A stretch of DNA of 37,890 bases from positions 110,181 to 148,070 of the forward strand of contig LFRZ01000082.1 of assembly GCA_001513025.1 (NCBI GenBank), in the 5' to 3' direction. This document shows, one piece after another, positions 1-8,571 of the stretch. Numbering within the stretch: the stretch's first letter is position 1; every line of letters begins with the position of its first letter. This stretch comes from Gammaproteobacteria bacterium DTU037. GTDB lineage: Bacteria; Pseudomonadota; Gammaproteobacteria; Pseudomonadales; Pseudomonadaceae. The notes under the pieces are model-generated. The model was not told the origin of the DNA, ran no database searches, and was given only the letters and a program-made list of their open reading frames with translations. The translations under genes and the position numbers were made by a program.

Positions 1-458
1 AGTTGATGGCCGAACATGGCCAGCACTGTCACAATCACGGTGAAGGGCAGTGTCCACCAGAAACGACGTGAAAAGTCTTTAAACTCAGGGTTATCGTCGT
101 CCTCTAAGCTTGGCATCATCGGCTCCAGCGCCATACCGCATTTAGGGCAACTGCCTGGATGATCTTGTTGAATTTCGGGGTGCATCGGACAGGTATAGGT
201 CGTGCCAGGTGCAGGCGCAGCGGATGGCGACTCAGTGTGCTGACTTGGGTTGCTGTATTTTTCCGGCTGCTGATTAAATGTGCTGAGACACTTAGCACTG
301 CAAAAATAATACGCCTGACCTTGGTGTTCAAGGTGGTGAGGCGAGTCTGCAGTAACTGTCATGCCACACACAGGATCTTTTAGCTGCGTAGCAGGCTCAA
401 GAGAAGGGACCGCATGATTATGCTGATGGCCATGAGGTTTTGCGTTGTGCTGAATCAT
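1..458 (-). CDS. Copper-translocating P-type ATPase, N-terminal part (runs off the left edge)
   Basis: Only the first ~152 residues are in the window; the gene continues past base 1. From the ATG at 458 it has a His-rich start, then a YHS-type domain (LKDPVCGMTV and YYFCSAKC, about residues 26-70), then a heavy-metal-binding zinc-ribbon-like motif (YTCPMHPEI and CPKCGMALEP, about residues 87-114), then the start of a first membrane segment (FWWTLPFTVIVTVLAMFG). This N-terminal order is typical of CopA/CopB-type P1B Cu ATPases that export copper from the cytoplasm. It is the last gene seen of the minus-strand copper run, 52 bp after the cytochrome gene, with a weak AGGA ribosome site. The ATPase core is not visible, so the metal is inferred from the N-terminal domains and neighbours. 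Confidence 0.85.
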   Translation of the reverse strand, partial: MIQHNAKPHGHQHNHAVPSLEPATQLKDPVCGMTVTADSPHHLEHQGQAYYFCSAKCLSTFNQQPEKYSNPSQHTESPSAAPAPGTTYTCPMHPEIQQDHPGSCPKCGMALEPMMPSLEDDDNPEFKDFSRRFWWTLPFTVIVTVLAMFGHQ

Positions 459-510
459 GATGTTTAAGTCCTATTTCGGCTGTAAATATAAGAACAGGGT
501 GTCTACGACC

Positions 511-993
511 TTACTCTTGCCGCTGATTGATCTCCTTCTGTTGAGCTAACGCATGCTTGGGCCAAGAGCTCTTAATATAAGCCAGCACCGCACGTATGTC
601 TTGATCGCTGAGTGTCGCGCTGTAAGCTGGCATGTCGCTGACATAGCCCTCTGGAGCGGTTACACTGGGCACAAGACCATTTTTTGTAATCTCAATTAAC
701 AGCGCATCGGCATGATGCCACGTGTGCCCCGTTGCATCATGCGGTGGTGCCGGCAAGCGTCCATTAGCCTGACGCATCCGCCAGTTCGGCTCGCCTTCTA
801 AATTGGCACCGTGGCAGGATGCACAGTCTCGAATGTAGATTTGTTTACCATCGGTCACCAGCTGCTTATCGGACGGGTCAATATAAGCAGACTTTGAGTC
901 TGTTGAAGAGCCAGACATAAACAGGTTGGTGCCAAGCGCCAAAAGACCTAATGCGCCGATAATTACGGCTATTTTTTTTACGCTGAGAGCCAT
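511..993 (-). CDS. Membrane-anchored c-type cytochrome
   Basis: A 160-residue protein with an N-terminal hydrophobic segment (about residues 8-26) that acts as signal anchor. A single haem c motif CASCH lies at 57-61, and the probable axial Met is in DMPAYSATLSD near residue 121. It is a class I cytochrome c facing the periplasm, and electron transfer is the only function that can be stated. The ATG at 993 has a good AAGGA site upstream. It lies between the M23 peptidase and Cu ATPase genes in the copper run. Its redox partner could be one of the copper proteins, but that is inference. Confidence 0.85.
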   Translation of the reverse strand: MALSVKKIAVIIGALGLLALGTNLFMSGSSTDSKSAYIDPSDKQLVTDGKQIYIRDCASCHGANLEGEPNWRMRQANGRLPAPPHDATGHTWHHADALLIEITKNGLVPSVTAPEGYVSDMPAYSATLSDQDIRAVLAYIKSSWPKHALAQQKEINQRQE

Positions 994-1073
994 GTTTATT
1001 ATCCTTACTGACTGTGTAGCAGGTTAAATGTAGCCTGTGGGGGTATCGCTGCTCGGGTAGCCAAAACGCGATG

Positions 1074-1655
1074 TTATTTTTGGACATATGAGGCGAGTTG
1101 TTGCTTTTCTTGAGTGGGGTCTACGGGTTGATTATTGACCCTTAATTCGTAATGCAAATGATTACCTGTGGACACTCCGGTTGAGCCGACGTAACCAATA
1201 ATTTGTCCCTTGTTTATGGTTGTTCCTTTTTTTAGGCCCTTTTCGAAACGGCTTTGATGCGCATAGACGGTAGAGTAATTATTGGCATGACTGATGAAGA
1301 CCACCTTTCCATAGCCGTTTTGGCTACCAATAAAGGTTATCTTGCCTTGGGCAGTAGCACGGATCGGTGTACCTTTGGGGGCGGGATAATCAAGACCTTG
1401 ATGGCCTTTCCACTGGCCTGATACGGGGTGGATTCGATAGCCAAAGTCTGAGTTGATTCGCGAGCGATCAATCAGTGGCGTGTTAAGGAACATCGTTTCT
1501 AAGTTCTCGAATCGAGGCGCTGATGCATGTGCGTGCTTGGCGTGAGCGGAGAGAGGCGCATCGGAGTTTGATATCTGCCGATGCCCCGAAGCCATAGTGC
1601 TATGAGTGACAAGGATACTTAAGGTTAGGAATAGATATTTTAATAGTCTATGCAT
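1074..1655 (-). CDS. M23-family (LytM-type) metallopeptidase
   Basis: A 193-residue protein from the ATG at 1655; an in-frame TTG at 1679 would add eight residues ahead of an otherwise normal signal peptide (MHRLLKYLFLTLSILV) and is less likely. The mature part carries the M23 fold signature: GHQGLDYPAPKGTPI with the first His/Asp zinc ligands, a YGKVVFISH strand, YAHQSR, GQIIGYVGSTG, and the final HLHYEL motif with the last His. Such enzymes cut peptidoglycan cross-links in the periplasm; with all key residues present it is probably active. Its place between cupredoxin and cytochrome genes in a copper cluster is not explained by the usual cop gene set. The ribosome site is weak. Confidence 0.85.
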   Translation of the reverse strand: MHRLLKYLFLTLSILVTHSTMASGHRQISNSDAPLSAHAKHAHASAPRFENLETMFLNTPLIDRSRINSDFGYRIHPVSGQWKGHQGLDYPAPKGTPIRATAQGKITFIGSQNGYGKVVFISHANNYSTVYAHQSRFEKGLKKGTTINKGQIIGYVGSTGVSTGNHLHYELRVNNQPVDPTQEKQQLASYVQK

Positions 1656-1736
1656 GTTATCAATTACATCTGTACACAATCGTAGAGCCTATTTAGTCTT
1701 TTGATTGGAGCGGCTCTGATTGGTGTGGGCTAACGG

Positions 1737-1774
1737 TAGAGTGGCAGCATGGCATAGGCAGTGATACCACTCTA
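1737..1774. repeat. Inverted repeat between cupredoxin and M23 genes
   Basis: TAGAGTGG at 1737-1744 is perfectly matched by CCACTCTA at 1767-1774, giving an 8-bp stem with a 22-nt loop. It lies in the 168-bp gap downstream of the cupredoxin gene. There is no T-run on either strand, so a terminator is not clear; it could instead be an attenuating or mRNA-stabilising hairpin. Confidence 0.35.
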
Positions 1775-1823
1775 GGAGTCACACAGTGGCGACAGTGGAT
1801 GAGACAATCAGGCGATTAACAGG

Positions 1824-2336
1824 TTAGTTAACATGTATTTTGCCCACCATGCCGGCTTCCGTATGCCCGGGAATCAAGCAAGCAAAGTCCACGGCTGTTG
1901 CCTTATCGAATTGCCAGACCAGTCCACCGCGCTGCCCCGCATCGAGGGTGATCATGTTGGGGTCTGAGTGCTCCATGTTGGGCATTGCTAGCATCTCGGC
2001 AGCATGCGCTTGCAGTTCGGCTAGCGAACCAATGACCATTTCATGGGGGATTTTTCCCGCATTTTTGATGAAAAACCGCACGGTTTCACCTTCTTTAACG
2101 TCGATTTTGCTCGGCGTAAAACGCATGTTATCGTCCATAATGACTTCGATTGTACGGCTCACTTGATCTGGATCGCCTGGTTGCCCATAGACAGCTGCAA
2201 CGTGCGACATGGTGGACATGTCATGGCCTTCCATACCATGCGCAGGCATGTTGTGCCCTCCCATATGTTCACCAGCGGCGAAAACTAGGGCTGGTAAAGT
2301 ACTTAAAGCAAGGATTGATAGTGTTTTTTTGATCAT
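1824..2336 (-). CDS. Periplasmic cupredoxin (plastocyanin/azurin-like copper protein)
   Basis: A 170-residue protein with a clear signal peptide (residues 1-20, ending VFA-AG). A His/Met-rich linker follows (GGHNMPAHGMEGHDMSTMSH), then a cupredoxin domain. Type 1 copper ligands can be placed at His98 (PHEM), Cys153, His158 and Met163 (CLIPGHTEAGM). It would bind or carry copper in the periplasm. The gene is 65 bp downstream of copB in the same direction and is probably part of the same operon. The ATG at 2336 is the only sensible start. Proteins like this occur in copper islands but have no settled symbol. Confidence 0.88.
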   Translation of the reverse strand: MIKKTLSILALSTLPALVFAAGEHMGGHNMPAHGMEGHDMSTMSHVAAVYGQPGDPDQVSRTIEVIMDDNMRFTPSKIDVKEGETVRFFIKNAGKIPHEMVIGSLAELQAHAAEMLAMPNMEHSDPNMITLDAGQRGGLVWQFDKATAVDFACLIPGHTEAGMVGKIHVN

Positions 2337-2401
2337 GATTCTCTCTGCATAAATCAGTGGTTAAACGCCGCGCTTCAGACGCGACGTCCTAGGAAACAAC
2401 G

Positions 2402-3466
2402 TTAAAAGCGAAAACTGATACCCACGACAAAGCGCGTCTCGTGCTTGGACTCGTCCTCCTCTTGTGCATAATCGGCTGTTTTTCCAAACTTGCTAGACCA
2501 CTCCACGCCAATGTAGGGAACAAACTGGCGCGTCACTTCATACTTCAGTCGCAGGCCCGCCTTAGCATCCGAGAGGCCTCTACCAATCTCACGCGCTTTG
2601 TCGTTCTTGCCGTAGAACGTGGCCTCGACGCTAGGCTGCAGGTAGAGTTTCTGCGTCAGTAATAGGTCGTATTCTGCGTTGAGTCTCAGCGCCGTGCGGC
2701 CGCTGGGGCCAACATAAGCTGTAGCATCGACCTCGAACCAATAGGGCGTCAGACCTTGCACGCCAAGCGCGAGCCATTCTCGGTTGGGGGTACCTTGCCC
2801 GTGGTCGAAGCGAACCCCTAGTTGAGTATCCCAAAACGTCGAAACAGCATGTCCCCACAGCAGCTCAGTTCGAGACTCCTGCAGTTTGCCTTGTGCGACT
2901 TCACCTTCTGCCTTAAGTACCGCTCGGTTGTAGGTGCCGCCAAACCAAGCTTGCCCTTCATAGGCGGTCCATTCATCGCCACGCGCTTTGACGTACTCAA
3001 GTCTATCTATGCTCACAGAAGCGAAATTGTGCTCGTCAGACATGCGCAAACGGTGTTCAGCCCCTAAAGAATACTGACCAGCATTGCGCGTGTAGCCACC
3101 TGAGTAAGCATCGGGATCACGCGCATCTGCTGGTGCTGAACCGCCTTGCATTTGCATGGCACTATGATCCATGGCACCCATGTCGTGAGCAGGGGCAGCG
3201 CTATCTGGATCGGTTTTACCAAGAGGCATAGCAGCCTTGGGCGCGGACGGGGATTTCATTGGCATCGCGCCGTGATCCATACCGGGCATCTGCATTGTGC
3301 TGTGATCCATACCCGGCATGCTGGATTTATCGGCCGGTGCTGCCTTATTAGGTAAGGGAGTATGGGTACTGTGTGAGTGATCGGTTTGGGCATAAGCAAA
3401 TAGCGGGGCAGCGCCTATAGATGCCAGAGCAAGCACAAGAACTCTTTTCTTGATAGGGGTATTCAC
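2402..3466 (-). CDS. copB: Copper resistance outer-membrane protein CopB
   Basis: From the GTG at 3466 (AAGGGA ribosome site 9 bases upstream) the protein is 354 residues with a normal signal peptide (MNTPIKKRVLVLALASIG). An ATG at 3502 overlapping the copA stop as ATGA is the alternative start and would add 12 residues. The mature N-terminus is rich in Met, His and Asp with repeats like MPGMDHS and AMDHSAMQMQ, which bind copper. The remainder is a CopB/PcoB-type beta-barrel ending in Phe, as outer-membrane proteins do. CopB works with CopA in periplasmic copper tolerance. Directly downstream of copA. Confidence 0.92.
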   Translation of the reverse strand: MNTPIKKRVLVLALASIGAAPLFAYAQTDHSHSTHTPLPNKAAPADKSSMPGMDHSTMQMPGMDHGAMPMKSPSAPKAAMPLGKTDPDSAAPAHDMGAMDHSAMQMQGGSAPADARDPDAYSGGYTRNAGQYSLGAEHRLRMSDEHNFASVSIDRLEYVKARGDEWTAYEGQAWFGGTYNRAVLKAEGEVAQGKLQESRTELLWGHAVSTFWDTQLGVRFDHGQGTPNREWLALGVQGLTPYWFEVDATAYVGPSGRTALRLNAEYDLLLTQKLYLQPSVEATFYGKNDKAREIGRGLSDAKAGLRLKYEVTRQFVPYIGVEWSSKFGKTADYAQEEDESKHETRFVVGISFRF

Positions 3467-3498
3467 AGTTAGGATTCCCTTTTTCTGATTGACTGATG

Positions 3499-5313
3499 TC
3501 ATGCGACCACCACTTCGCGGAACATTCCGGCATCCATATGCAGCATCAAGTGGCAATGCCACGCCCAGCGTCCCAATGCATCGGCGGTTACCAGAAAGCT
3601 AATGCGTTGGGCGGGCTGTACGGGAATGGTATGGCGACGAACCTGAAAACTACCGTCGGGCGCTTCCAGTTCGCTCCACATACCGTGTAAGTGCATGGGG
3701 TGCGTCATCATGGTGTCGTTGTGCAAAATAACCCTGACGCGTTCGCCGTAACGAAAATGTATAGGTGTAGATTTACCGTACTCCACGCCGTCAAAGGACC
3801 ACGCGTAACGCTCCATATTACCGGTGAGATGGAGTTCGATCTCGCGCTCGGCGCCACGCGGATCCATGGGGCCACCTAGTGTGCGTAGGTCTGCTAGGGT
3901 GAGTACCCGGCGGCCGTTGTTGCGCAGTCCGATTCCGGGGTCATCGAGGTTGGTGCGCGGCGTGTCAACGCGCATATCAATGCTTGCGCCGTATTCTGTT
4001 CGAGCGTGCTTGACAGTGCTGCTGGCTTTATTTAAATCCATGCCTGCCATGCTGCTGCCGGCCATACCGGCCATCGCGCTGTGGTCCATGCCCGCCATGC
4101 TGCCACCGGCCATACCCGCCATTGTGCTGTGGTCCATAGCAGCCATATCGCCGCCATCCATAGCGCCCATCATATCGGCCATCGCTAGCCACTCAGGCTC
4201 ATCAATCTCTGGAACGGCTGCCGCAAGGCCAGTACGGGTTGCTAGTGTGCCGCGCGCATAGCCGGTGCGATCCATGGCTTGAGCAAAGACGGTATAGGCT
4301 TGGTCCTTGGGCTCGACGATGACATCATAGGTTTCACCAGGGCCGAAGCGGAATTCGTCCACTGTAACTGGCTCTAGATTAACCCCGTCAGCCTGCACGA
4401 CGGTTAGTTTAAGGCCAGGGATGCGCACGTCGTAAAAGGTGTTGGCGGCACCATTGATAAAGCGTAGGCGGACACGTTCGCCTGGACGGAACAACCCTGT
4501 CCAGTTACCGGCCGGTGTTGTGCCGTTCATTAAGTAGGTGAGGACATTAGCCGATAAGTCCGCTAAATCGGTCGGACTCATGCGCATTTCGTTCCACATT
4601 TTACGTTTTTCGAGCGCGCCTGTCAGGCTGTCAGCTGAAACGTCTTGGAGGAAATCAACGACTGTCGGCTGATTGTAATTGTAATAGTCGCCTTGCATTT
4701 TTAGCTTGGCGAGCACTCGCATAGGGTCTTCATCAGTCCAGTCGGAGAGTTGAATGACATGGTCGCGATCACTGCGTACAGGGTCAGATTGTGCCGGTTC
4801 AATGACAATTGCTCCATAGACGCCTGTCGCTTCTTGCATACCTGAGTGTGAGTGATACCAGTAGGTGCCGTTTTGCTCGAGTTTAAATTGATAGGTAAAG
4901 GTTTCTCCGGGGGCTATGCCGGCAAAGCTAATACCGGGCACACCGTCCATTGCAAAGGGTAAAATAATGCCGTGCCAATGGATGGACGTGTCTTCTTTTA
5001 AGTGATTGGTAACGTGAATGGTGATGGTATCGCCTTCACGCCAATGCAAGGTCGGGGCAGGCAGTGAGCCATTCACCGTGGTCGCCATGCGTGGGCTGCC
5101 GGTGAAGTTGATCGGCGATTCAGCAATCTCCAAGTTGAACACAGTACCGCTGAGCACCTTGGGCGCACCTGTTTGTGTTGCGCGTGGCTGTGCTAGAACT
5201 GTGTTTAACAGGGGCGATAAACCCAGTAAAACACCACCGCCAGCAAGGCCTTGAACAAAGCGGCGACGTGGTAAGCACGGGATCACAGTTGAATAGGGCG
5301 GTTGATGATTCAT
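3499..5313 (-). CDS. copA: Copper resistance multicopper oxidase CopA
   Basis: A 604-residue protein with a twin-arginine signal (RRRFVQGLAGG, from residue 16), so it is exported folded. The multicopper oxidase ligand motifs are present: HWHGI, WYHSHSG, HPMHLHG and the C-terminal WHCHLMLHMDAGM, which supply type 1 and trinuclear copper sites. A Met-rich stretch (about residues 380-430) has several repeats of the form MAGMDHSAMAG that bind Cu(I). It oxidises or sequesters copper in the periplasm. It heads the minus-strand copper run and has a CopR-type palindrome 120 bp upstream of its ATG. It is distinct from the ATPase also called CopA. Confidence 0.95.
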   Translation of the reverse strand: MNHQPPYSTVIPCLPRRRFVQGLAGGGVLLGLSPLLNTVLAQPRATQTGAPKVLSGTVFNLEIAESPINFTGSPRMATTVNGSLPAPTLHWREGDTITIHVTNHLKEDTSIHWHGIILPFAMDGVPGISFAGIAPGETFTYQFKLEQNGTYWYHSHSGMQEATGVYGAIVIEPAQSDPVRSDRDHVIQLSDWTDEDPMRVLAKLKMQGDYYNYNQPTVVDFLQDVSADSLTGALEKRKMWNEMRMSPTDLADLSANVLTYLMNGTTPAGNWTGLFRPGERVRLRFINGAANTFYDVRIPGLKLTVVQADGVNLEPVTVDEFRFGPGETYDVIVEPKDQAYTVFAQAMDRTGYARGTLATRTGLAAAVPEIDEPEWLAMADMMGAMDGGDMAAMDHSTMAGMAGGSMAGMDHSAMAGMAGSSMAGMDLNKASSTVKHARTEYGASIDMRVDTPRTNLDDPGIGLRNNGRRVLTLADLRTLGGPMDPRGAEREIELHLTGNMERYAWSFDGVEYGKSTPIHFRYGERVRVILHNDTMMTHPMHLHGMWSELEAPDGSFQVRRHTIPVQPAQRISFLVTADALGRWAWHCHLMLHMDAGMFREVVVA

Positions 5314-5759
5314 ATGCGCGTATCCCAGAGCTGAAGAAATTTAAAAAGTTGACTGGTAAAATCAACGGAGCATCGATCTGATTGATTAAAGTCACTTTAA
5401 CCAAGTGTTGCTGTCGGTCGGATGACGCGCAGATTACATTTCTGTAATGTTCGCCAGCCCGTGTCGGGAAACTGCTTGATACCCGCAGTATTAAAGAGGA
5501 ATGGCTGCATCGAGCGATGTGAGGAAGCGTGAGGCTGACTGGAAGCCAATGACTTGGAAGTCGATTTTTTGACCTTCCCTATCGGAAAAAATGATCTTGT
5601 GCAAACAGATTACGGATAACGCCAGTCTCTGATATGGCGCGGCTGAGCATAATGGCTCGTGTAAGCAGTCGTTTACCCTCTGCACTGGTCCGTGTATGAA
5701 TGAGGGGCTACTTGAACAGCTCTTCATCAGTTATGCGACAGCTATGCAGAGCTCGCTAC
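5314..5759. other. Intergenic region with copA promoter box; no recognised gene
   Basis: A 446-bp stretch between copA and the DUF2933-like gene. It holds the CopR-type palindrome at 5433-5448. A 78-codon minus-strand frame at 5491-5727 matches no family I recognise and has no clear ribosome site, so I do not call it a gene. No other structure was seen. Confidence 0.5.
5433..5448. promoter_or_regulatory. CopR-type operator upstream of copA
   Basis: ATTACATTTCTGTAAT is a perfect inverted repeat ATTACA-N4-TGTAAT, 120 bp before the copA ATG. The same pattern occurs before the DUF2933-like gene and copR. It resembles the cop box known for CopR/CusR/PcoR-family regulators. Assignment to the CopR of this window is inference from position and repetition. 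Confidence 0.75.
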
Positions 5760-6038
5760 TTAGGGTTTAAACGAGGACCTACGGGCATTAGCCGTGTCCT
5801 CGAGTAATGCTTTAGAGGCTGCTTTAGTGGCTGAATTCTCTTCGGTTGCTTGCTCTTTTTGGCAGGACTGCATGCTCATCATCATGAAGAGCATCATCAA
5901 GGGGCACAGCAGGAAAAATAAAAATGGCGCGCTGCTGATAATCCAATCTCGGGCGGCAGGGAAGGTTGTATAGACGGCAGCGATGACGACAGCTAAGCCA
6001 AGCGCTGCTTTGATCATTGTTTTCATATCACATTTCAT
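5760..6038 (-). CDS. Small DUF2933-like membrane protein of the copper region
   Basis: A 92-residue protein from the ATG at 6038 (AAGGA site 7 bases upstream). It has two hydrophobic segments: residues about 9-24 and 38-56, the latter being FLFFLLCPLMMLFMMMSM with a Cys and many Met residues. The tail is polar and charged. The pattern of a small two-segment protein with CPLMMLFMM is like DUF2933 proteins found beside copper and heavy-metal genes; their function is unknown. It has its own CopR-type box 102 bp upstream, so it is probably copper-induced. An internal ATG (residue 5) is a possible alternative start. Confidence 0.65.
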   Translation of the reverse strand: MKCDMKTMIKAALGLAVVIAAVYTTFPAARDWIISSAPFLFFLLCPLMMLFMMMSMQSCQKEQATEENSATKAASKALLEDTANARRSSFKP

Positions 6039-6139
6039 TTTAATTCCTTTGCGCAGGTTGGGGTTGTAAGGTGTCGATACGTGGTCAAGTGAATGCTGAC
6101 ACCTTAATGAGGTGTTGCTGTCAATTCGATGGCTCGGCC

Positions 6140-6155
6140 ATTACATCTCTGTCAT
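6140..6155. promoter_or_regulatory. CopR-type operator upstream of the DUF2933-like gene
   Basis: ATTACATCTCTGTCAT fits ATTACA-N4-TGTAAT with one mismatch and lies 102 bp before the ATG at 6038. Spacing matches the copA and copR boxes. Confidence 0.6.
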
Positions 6156-6284
6156 ATGAGAGAGGCAGATTGAAAAATAGGGCAGCTAATAAGAGGGCAA
6201 GATAGATTTGTGCTGCCCTCTGATACTCTCAAGAATAGGCAGCACTTTTAAATGATTTATAAAGAAAAATTGACTGACACGAGT

Positions 6285-6304
6285 GCATTACAGTTTTGTA
6301 ATGC
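6285..6304. promoter_or_regulatory. CopR-type operator upstream of copR
   Basis: GCATTACAGTTTTGTAATGC is a perfect palindrome with 8-bp arms around GTTT. It lies 110 bp before the copR ATG, so autoregulation of copRS is likely. It is the strongest of the three boxes. Confidence 0.75.
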
Positions 6305-6413
6305 TTAGGTCATGAACATGACAGCAGGAGACAGGTAGAGTAGCTCTGTAATGATAAAGTTAGCAAGAGCGTGCTCATGGACGAAAAATACAACGAATTC
6401 GCGGGGCAAACCT

Positions 6414-7097
6414 ATGAAATTGCTGGTAGTTGAAGATGAGATAAAAACCGGCGACTATCTGCGCCAAGGCCTATCTGAATCAGGTTTTGTGGTTGATCTG
6501 GCACGTACGGGCTTAGATGGGCATCATCTGGCGCTGACCGAGCGTTATGACTTAATTATCTTGGATGTGATGCTGCCTGATGTGGATGGCTGGCGGATTA
6601 TGCAAGCCTTGCGTGAAGCGAAGTCGACGACACCCGTGTTGTTCTTGACCGCCCGCGATAGCGTGGAGGATCGAGTTAAAGGCTTGGAACTGGGCGCCGA
6701 TGATTATTTGATTAAACCTTTTGCCTTCTCGGAGTTATTGGCCCGTGTACGCACCTTGCTGCGCCGCGGAATCGCACCAGTCTTTAACGATCAACTGCAA
6801 GTGGCCGACCTTATCTTAGACCTGTCAGGCCGTCGCGCCCAACGTCACCAGGTGCGCATTAACCTGACTAATAAAGAGTTTGCCCTGCTGGAATTGCTGG
6901 TGCGCCGTCAAGGTGAAGTATTACCGCGCTCTCTTATCGCCTCGCAAGTGTGGGATATGAATTTTGATAGCGATACCAATGTGATCGATGTGGCGATTCG
7001 GCGCCTGCGTGCGAAAATCGATGATGACTTCGAACCCAAACTGATTCATACGGTGCGCGGTATGGGCTATATGCTTGACGTCAGTCGCGAGGCTTAA
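6414..7097 (+). CDS. copR: Copper response regulator CopR (OmpR family)
   Basis: A 227-residue response regulator from the ATG at 6414; the frame is open further upstream, but the receiver begins at MKLLVVEDE and a GGGG ribosome site precedes this ATG. Receiver domain at 1-115 with phospho-accepting Asp51 (LIILDVMLP), Thr79 and Lys101 (LIKPF). The C-terminal winged-helix DNA-binding domain of OmpR/PhoB type ends in [14 protein letters not shown] and TVRGMGYML. It closely resembles CopR/CusR/PcoR regulators that activate copper genes. Four bases (7097 to 7101) separate it from copS. The palindromes upstream of copR, copA and the DUF2933-like gene are probable targets. Confidence 0.92.
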   Translation: MKLLVVEDEIKTGDYLRQGLSESGFVVDLARTGLDGHHLALTERYDLIILDVMLPDVDGWRIMQALREAKSTTPVLFLTARDSVEDRVKGLELGADDYLIKPFAFSELLARVRTLLRRGIAPVFNDQLQVADLILDLSGRRAQRHQVRINLTNKEFALLELLVRRQGEVLPRSLIASQVWDMNFDSDTNVIDVAIRRLRAKIDDDFEPKLIHTVRGMGYMLDVSREA

Positions 7098-7100
7098 CGC

Positions 7101-8513
7101 GTGACTCGCCGCCCAGCATCTCTAGCCCTACGCCTCACTGTTTCTATCGGCGCGGTGATCAGCGTGGTATTGCTGACCTTTGGCTGGATAGTTGAGCGCT
7201 CGATCGATAATCATTTTGTGCAACAGGATGTCGATGAGCTCAATGCGGTGGTGCAGGCTGTTGTTCAGTTGCTTGCCGAGCCACGGCTGAGTGCCACAAA
7301 CGAGGATCTAATGCATCGTTTAGCAGGTGCAGTTTCCGGCCATCATAATGCTATATTTAGGCTTTCTGACGCGAGCGGGACGGTGATTTACGCTACGCCT
7401 TATGCTGATCTGGATAGCTTTGCATGGCTGGCTCCTGCTGTAGATGTCATTAATACTGATTCGGTGAAAACTTGGCAGGATAAAGGGCAGACTTATCGAG
7501 GTGCTGTTGTACAGATAATACCGGCAGAGGCTCTGCAGGGGCCGTTCCTCAGGTTAGCCGTTGCGACAAATATTGATTTCCACTTGCACTACCTTGAAAG
7601 CTTTAGTGTCTATTTACAGCTTATTACCTTGGCGGCTTGCTTGATTGCTATTTTGGCCACTTGGTTTGCAGTCTATCAAGGCCATGCGCCGCTACGGCGG
7701 ATCAGTGCAGAAATTCGCCGGATCAAATCTGACCACTTATCTATTCGACTTGCGCCGCACACAGTGCCGGTGGAGTTAACCGAGCTGGCGCTATCATTCA
7801 ACGAAATGCTCGATCGGATCGAGGAGAGCTTTGCGCGTCTTGCAAATTTTTCCGCGGATATTGCCCATGAACTGCGTACCCCTATTACCAATCTGCGGAC
7901 GCAGACTGAAGTTGCGCTGTCGCAATCGCGCGATATCGAACAGTATCGAGAAGTTTTGTATTCGAGTTTGGAAGAGTATGAGCGCATGGCCAAAATGGTC
8001 AGCGATATGCTGTTTCTGGCTCAGGCCGATAGCCGCCAACTGCTAGGGGAGCAGGTTAAGGTTAATTTAGCCGTTGAAGTGCGGATGTTATTTGAGTATT
8101 TCGAGGCTTGGGCTGAAGAGCGCTGCGTTGCCTTGGTTTGCAAGGGCCCCGATCTGTGGGTGCAAGGCGATCGGTTGATGATCCGCCGCGCGCTAAGTAA
8201 TCTTTTATCCAATGCCATCCGCTATACCCCAGCAGGACAGGCGGTTACCGTTGTCCTTATGGTGCAGGGTAACGATAGGGTAATGATTCGTGTGGAAAAT
8301 CCAGGCTTAACCATTAATCCTGAGCATCTAGCAAAGCTGTTTGACCGCTTTTATCGTGCTGATCCCTCACGGCAACGTAAAGGTGACGGCGCAGGTTTAG
8401 GTTTAGCTATTGTGAAATCAATCATTGAAGCGCACGGCGGTAGTATTAGCGCAAAAAGCGCTGAAGGGCAGATGGTTTTTGCAATACAGCTGCCCCACCT
8501 TCCTGTCGGGTAG
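7101..8513 (+). CDS. copS: Copper sensor histidine kinase CopS
   Basis: A 470-residue membrane kinase starting with GTG at 7101. Membrane segments lie at about 10-31 and 172-193 with a periplasmic sensor loop between them, then a HAMP region (about 195-245). The dimerisation/phosphoacceptor motif FSADIAHELRTPITNL has His256. The ATP-binding domain has the N box (NLLSNAIRYTPAG) and G box (GAGLGLAIVKSI). This is the heavy-metal sensor kinase arrangement (CusS/CopS/IrlS). It would sense periplasmic copper and phosphorylate CopR, its immediate upstream neighbour. Confidence 0.92.
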   Translation: MTRRPASLALRLTVSIGAVISVVLLTFGWIVERSIDNHFVQQDVDELNAVVQAVVQLLAEPRLSATNEDLMHRLAGAVSGHHNAIFRLSDASGTVIYATPYADLDSFAWLAPAVDVINTDSVKTWQDKGQTYRGAVVQIIPAEALQGPFLRLAVATNIDFHLHYLESFSVYLQLITLAACLIAILATWFAVYQGHAPLRRISAEIRRIKSDHLSIRLAPHTVPVELTELALSFNEMLDRIEESFARLANFSADIAHELRTPITNLRTQTEVALSQSRDIEQYREVLYSSLEEYERMAKMVSDMLFLAQADSRQLLGEQVKVNLAVEVRMLFEYFEAWAEERCVALVCKGPDLWVQGDRLMIRRALSNLLSNAIRYTPAGQAVTVVLMVQGNDRVMIRVENPGLTINPEHLAKLFDRFYRADPSRQRKGDGAGLGLAIVKSIIEAHGGSISAKSAEGQMVFAIQLPHLPVG

Positions 8514-8571
8514 TTTGCAATCAGCAGGGGGAGGCTAACGACACTGACCGCAGATCAGTATTGCTCAGCAG

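Larger units (their letters stand above)
6039..6413. other. Divergent regulatory region between the DUF2933-like gene and copRS
   Basis: A 375-bp gene-free stretch. It contains two CopR-type boxes (6140-6155 and 6285-6304), one for each divergent gene, and a further short inverted repeat GTCATG-AA-CATGAC at 6309-6322. No open reading frame of interest was seen. Confidence 0.6.

Noticed and set aside
3824-4261. 145-codon plus-strand frame opposite copA
   Set aside because: Produced by the Met-rich repeats of copA read on the other strand; no ribosome site or family.
5491-5727. 78-codon minus-strand open frame between copA and the DUF2933-like gene
   Set aside because: No recognised family, no clear ribosome site, composition unlike the neighbours; treated as non-coding.
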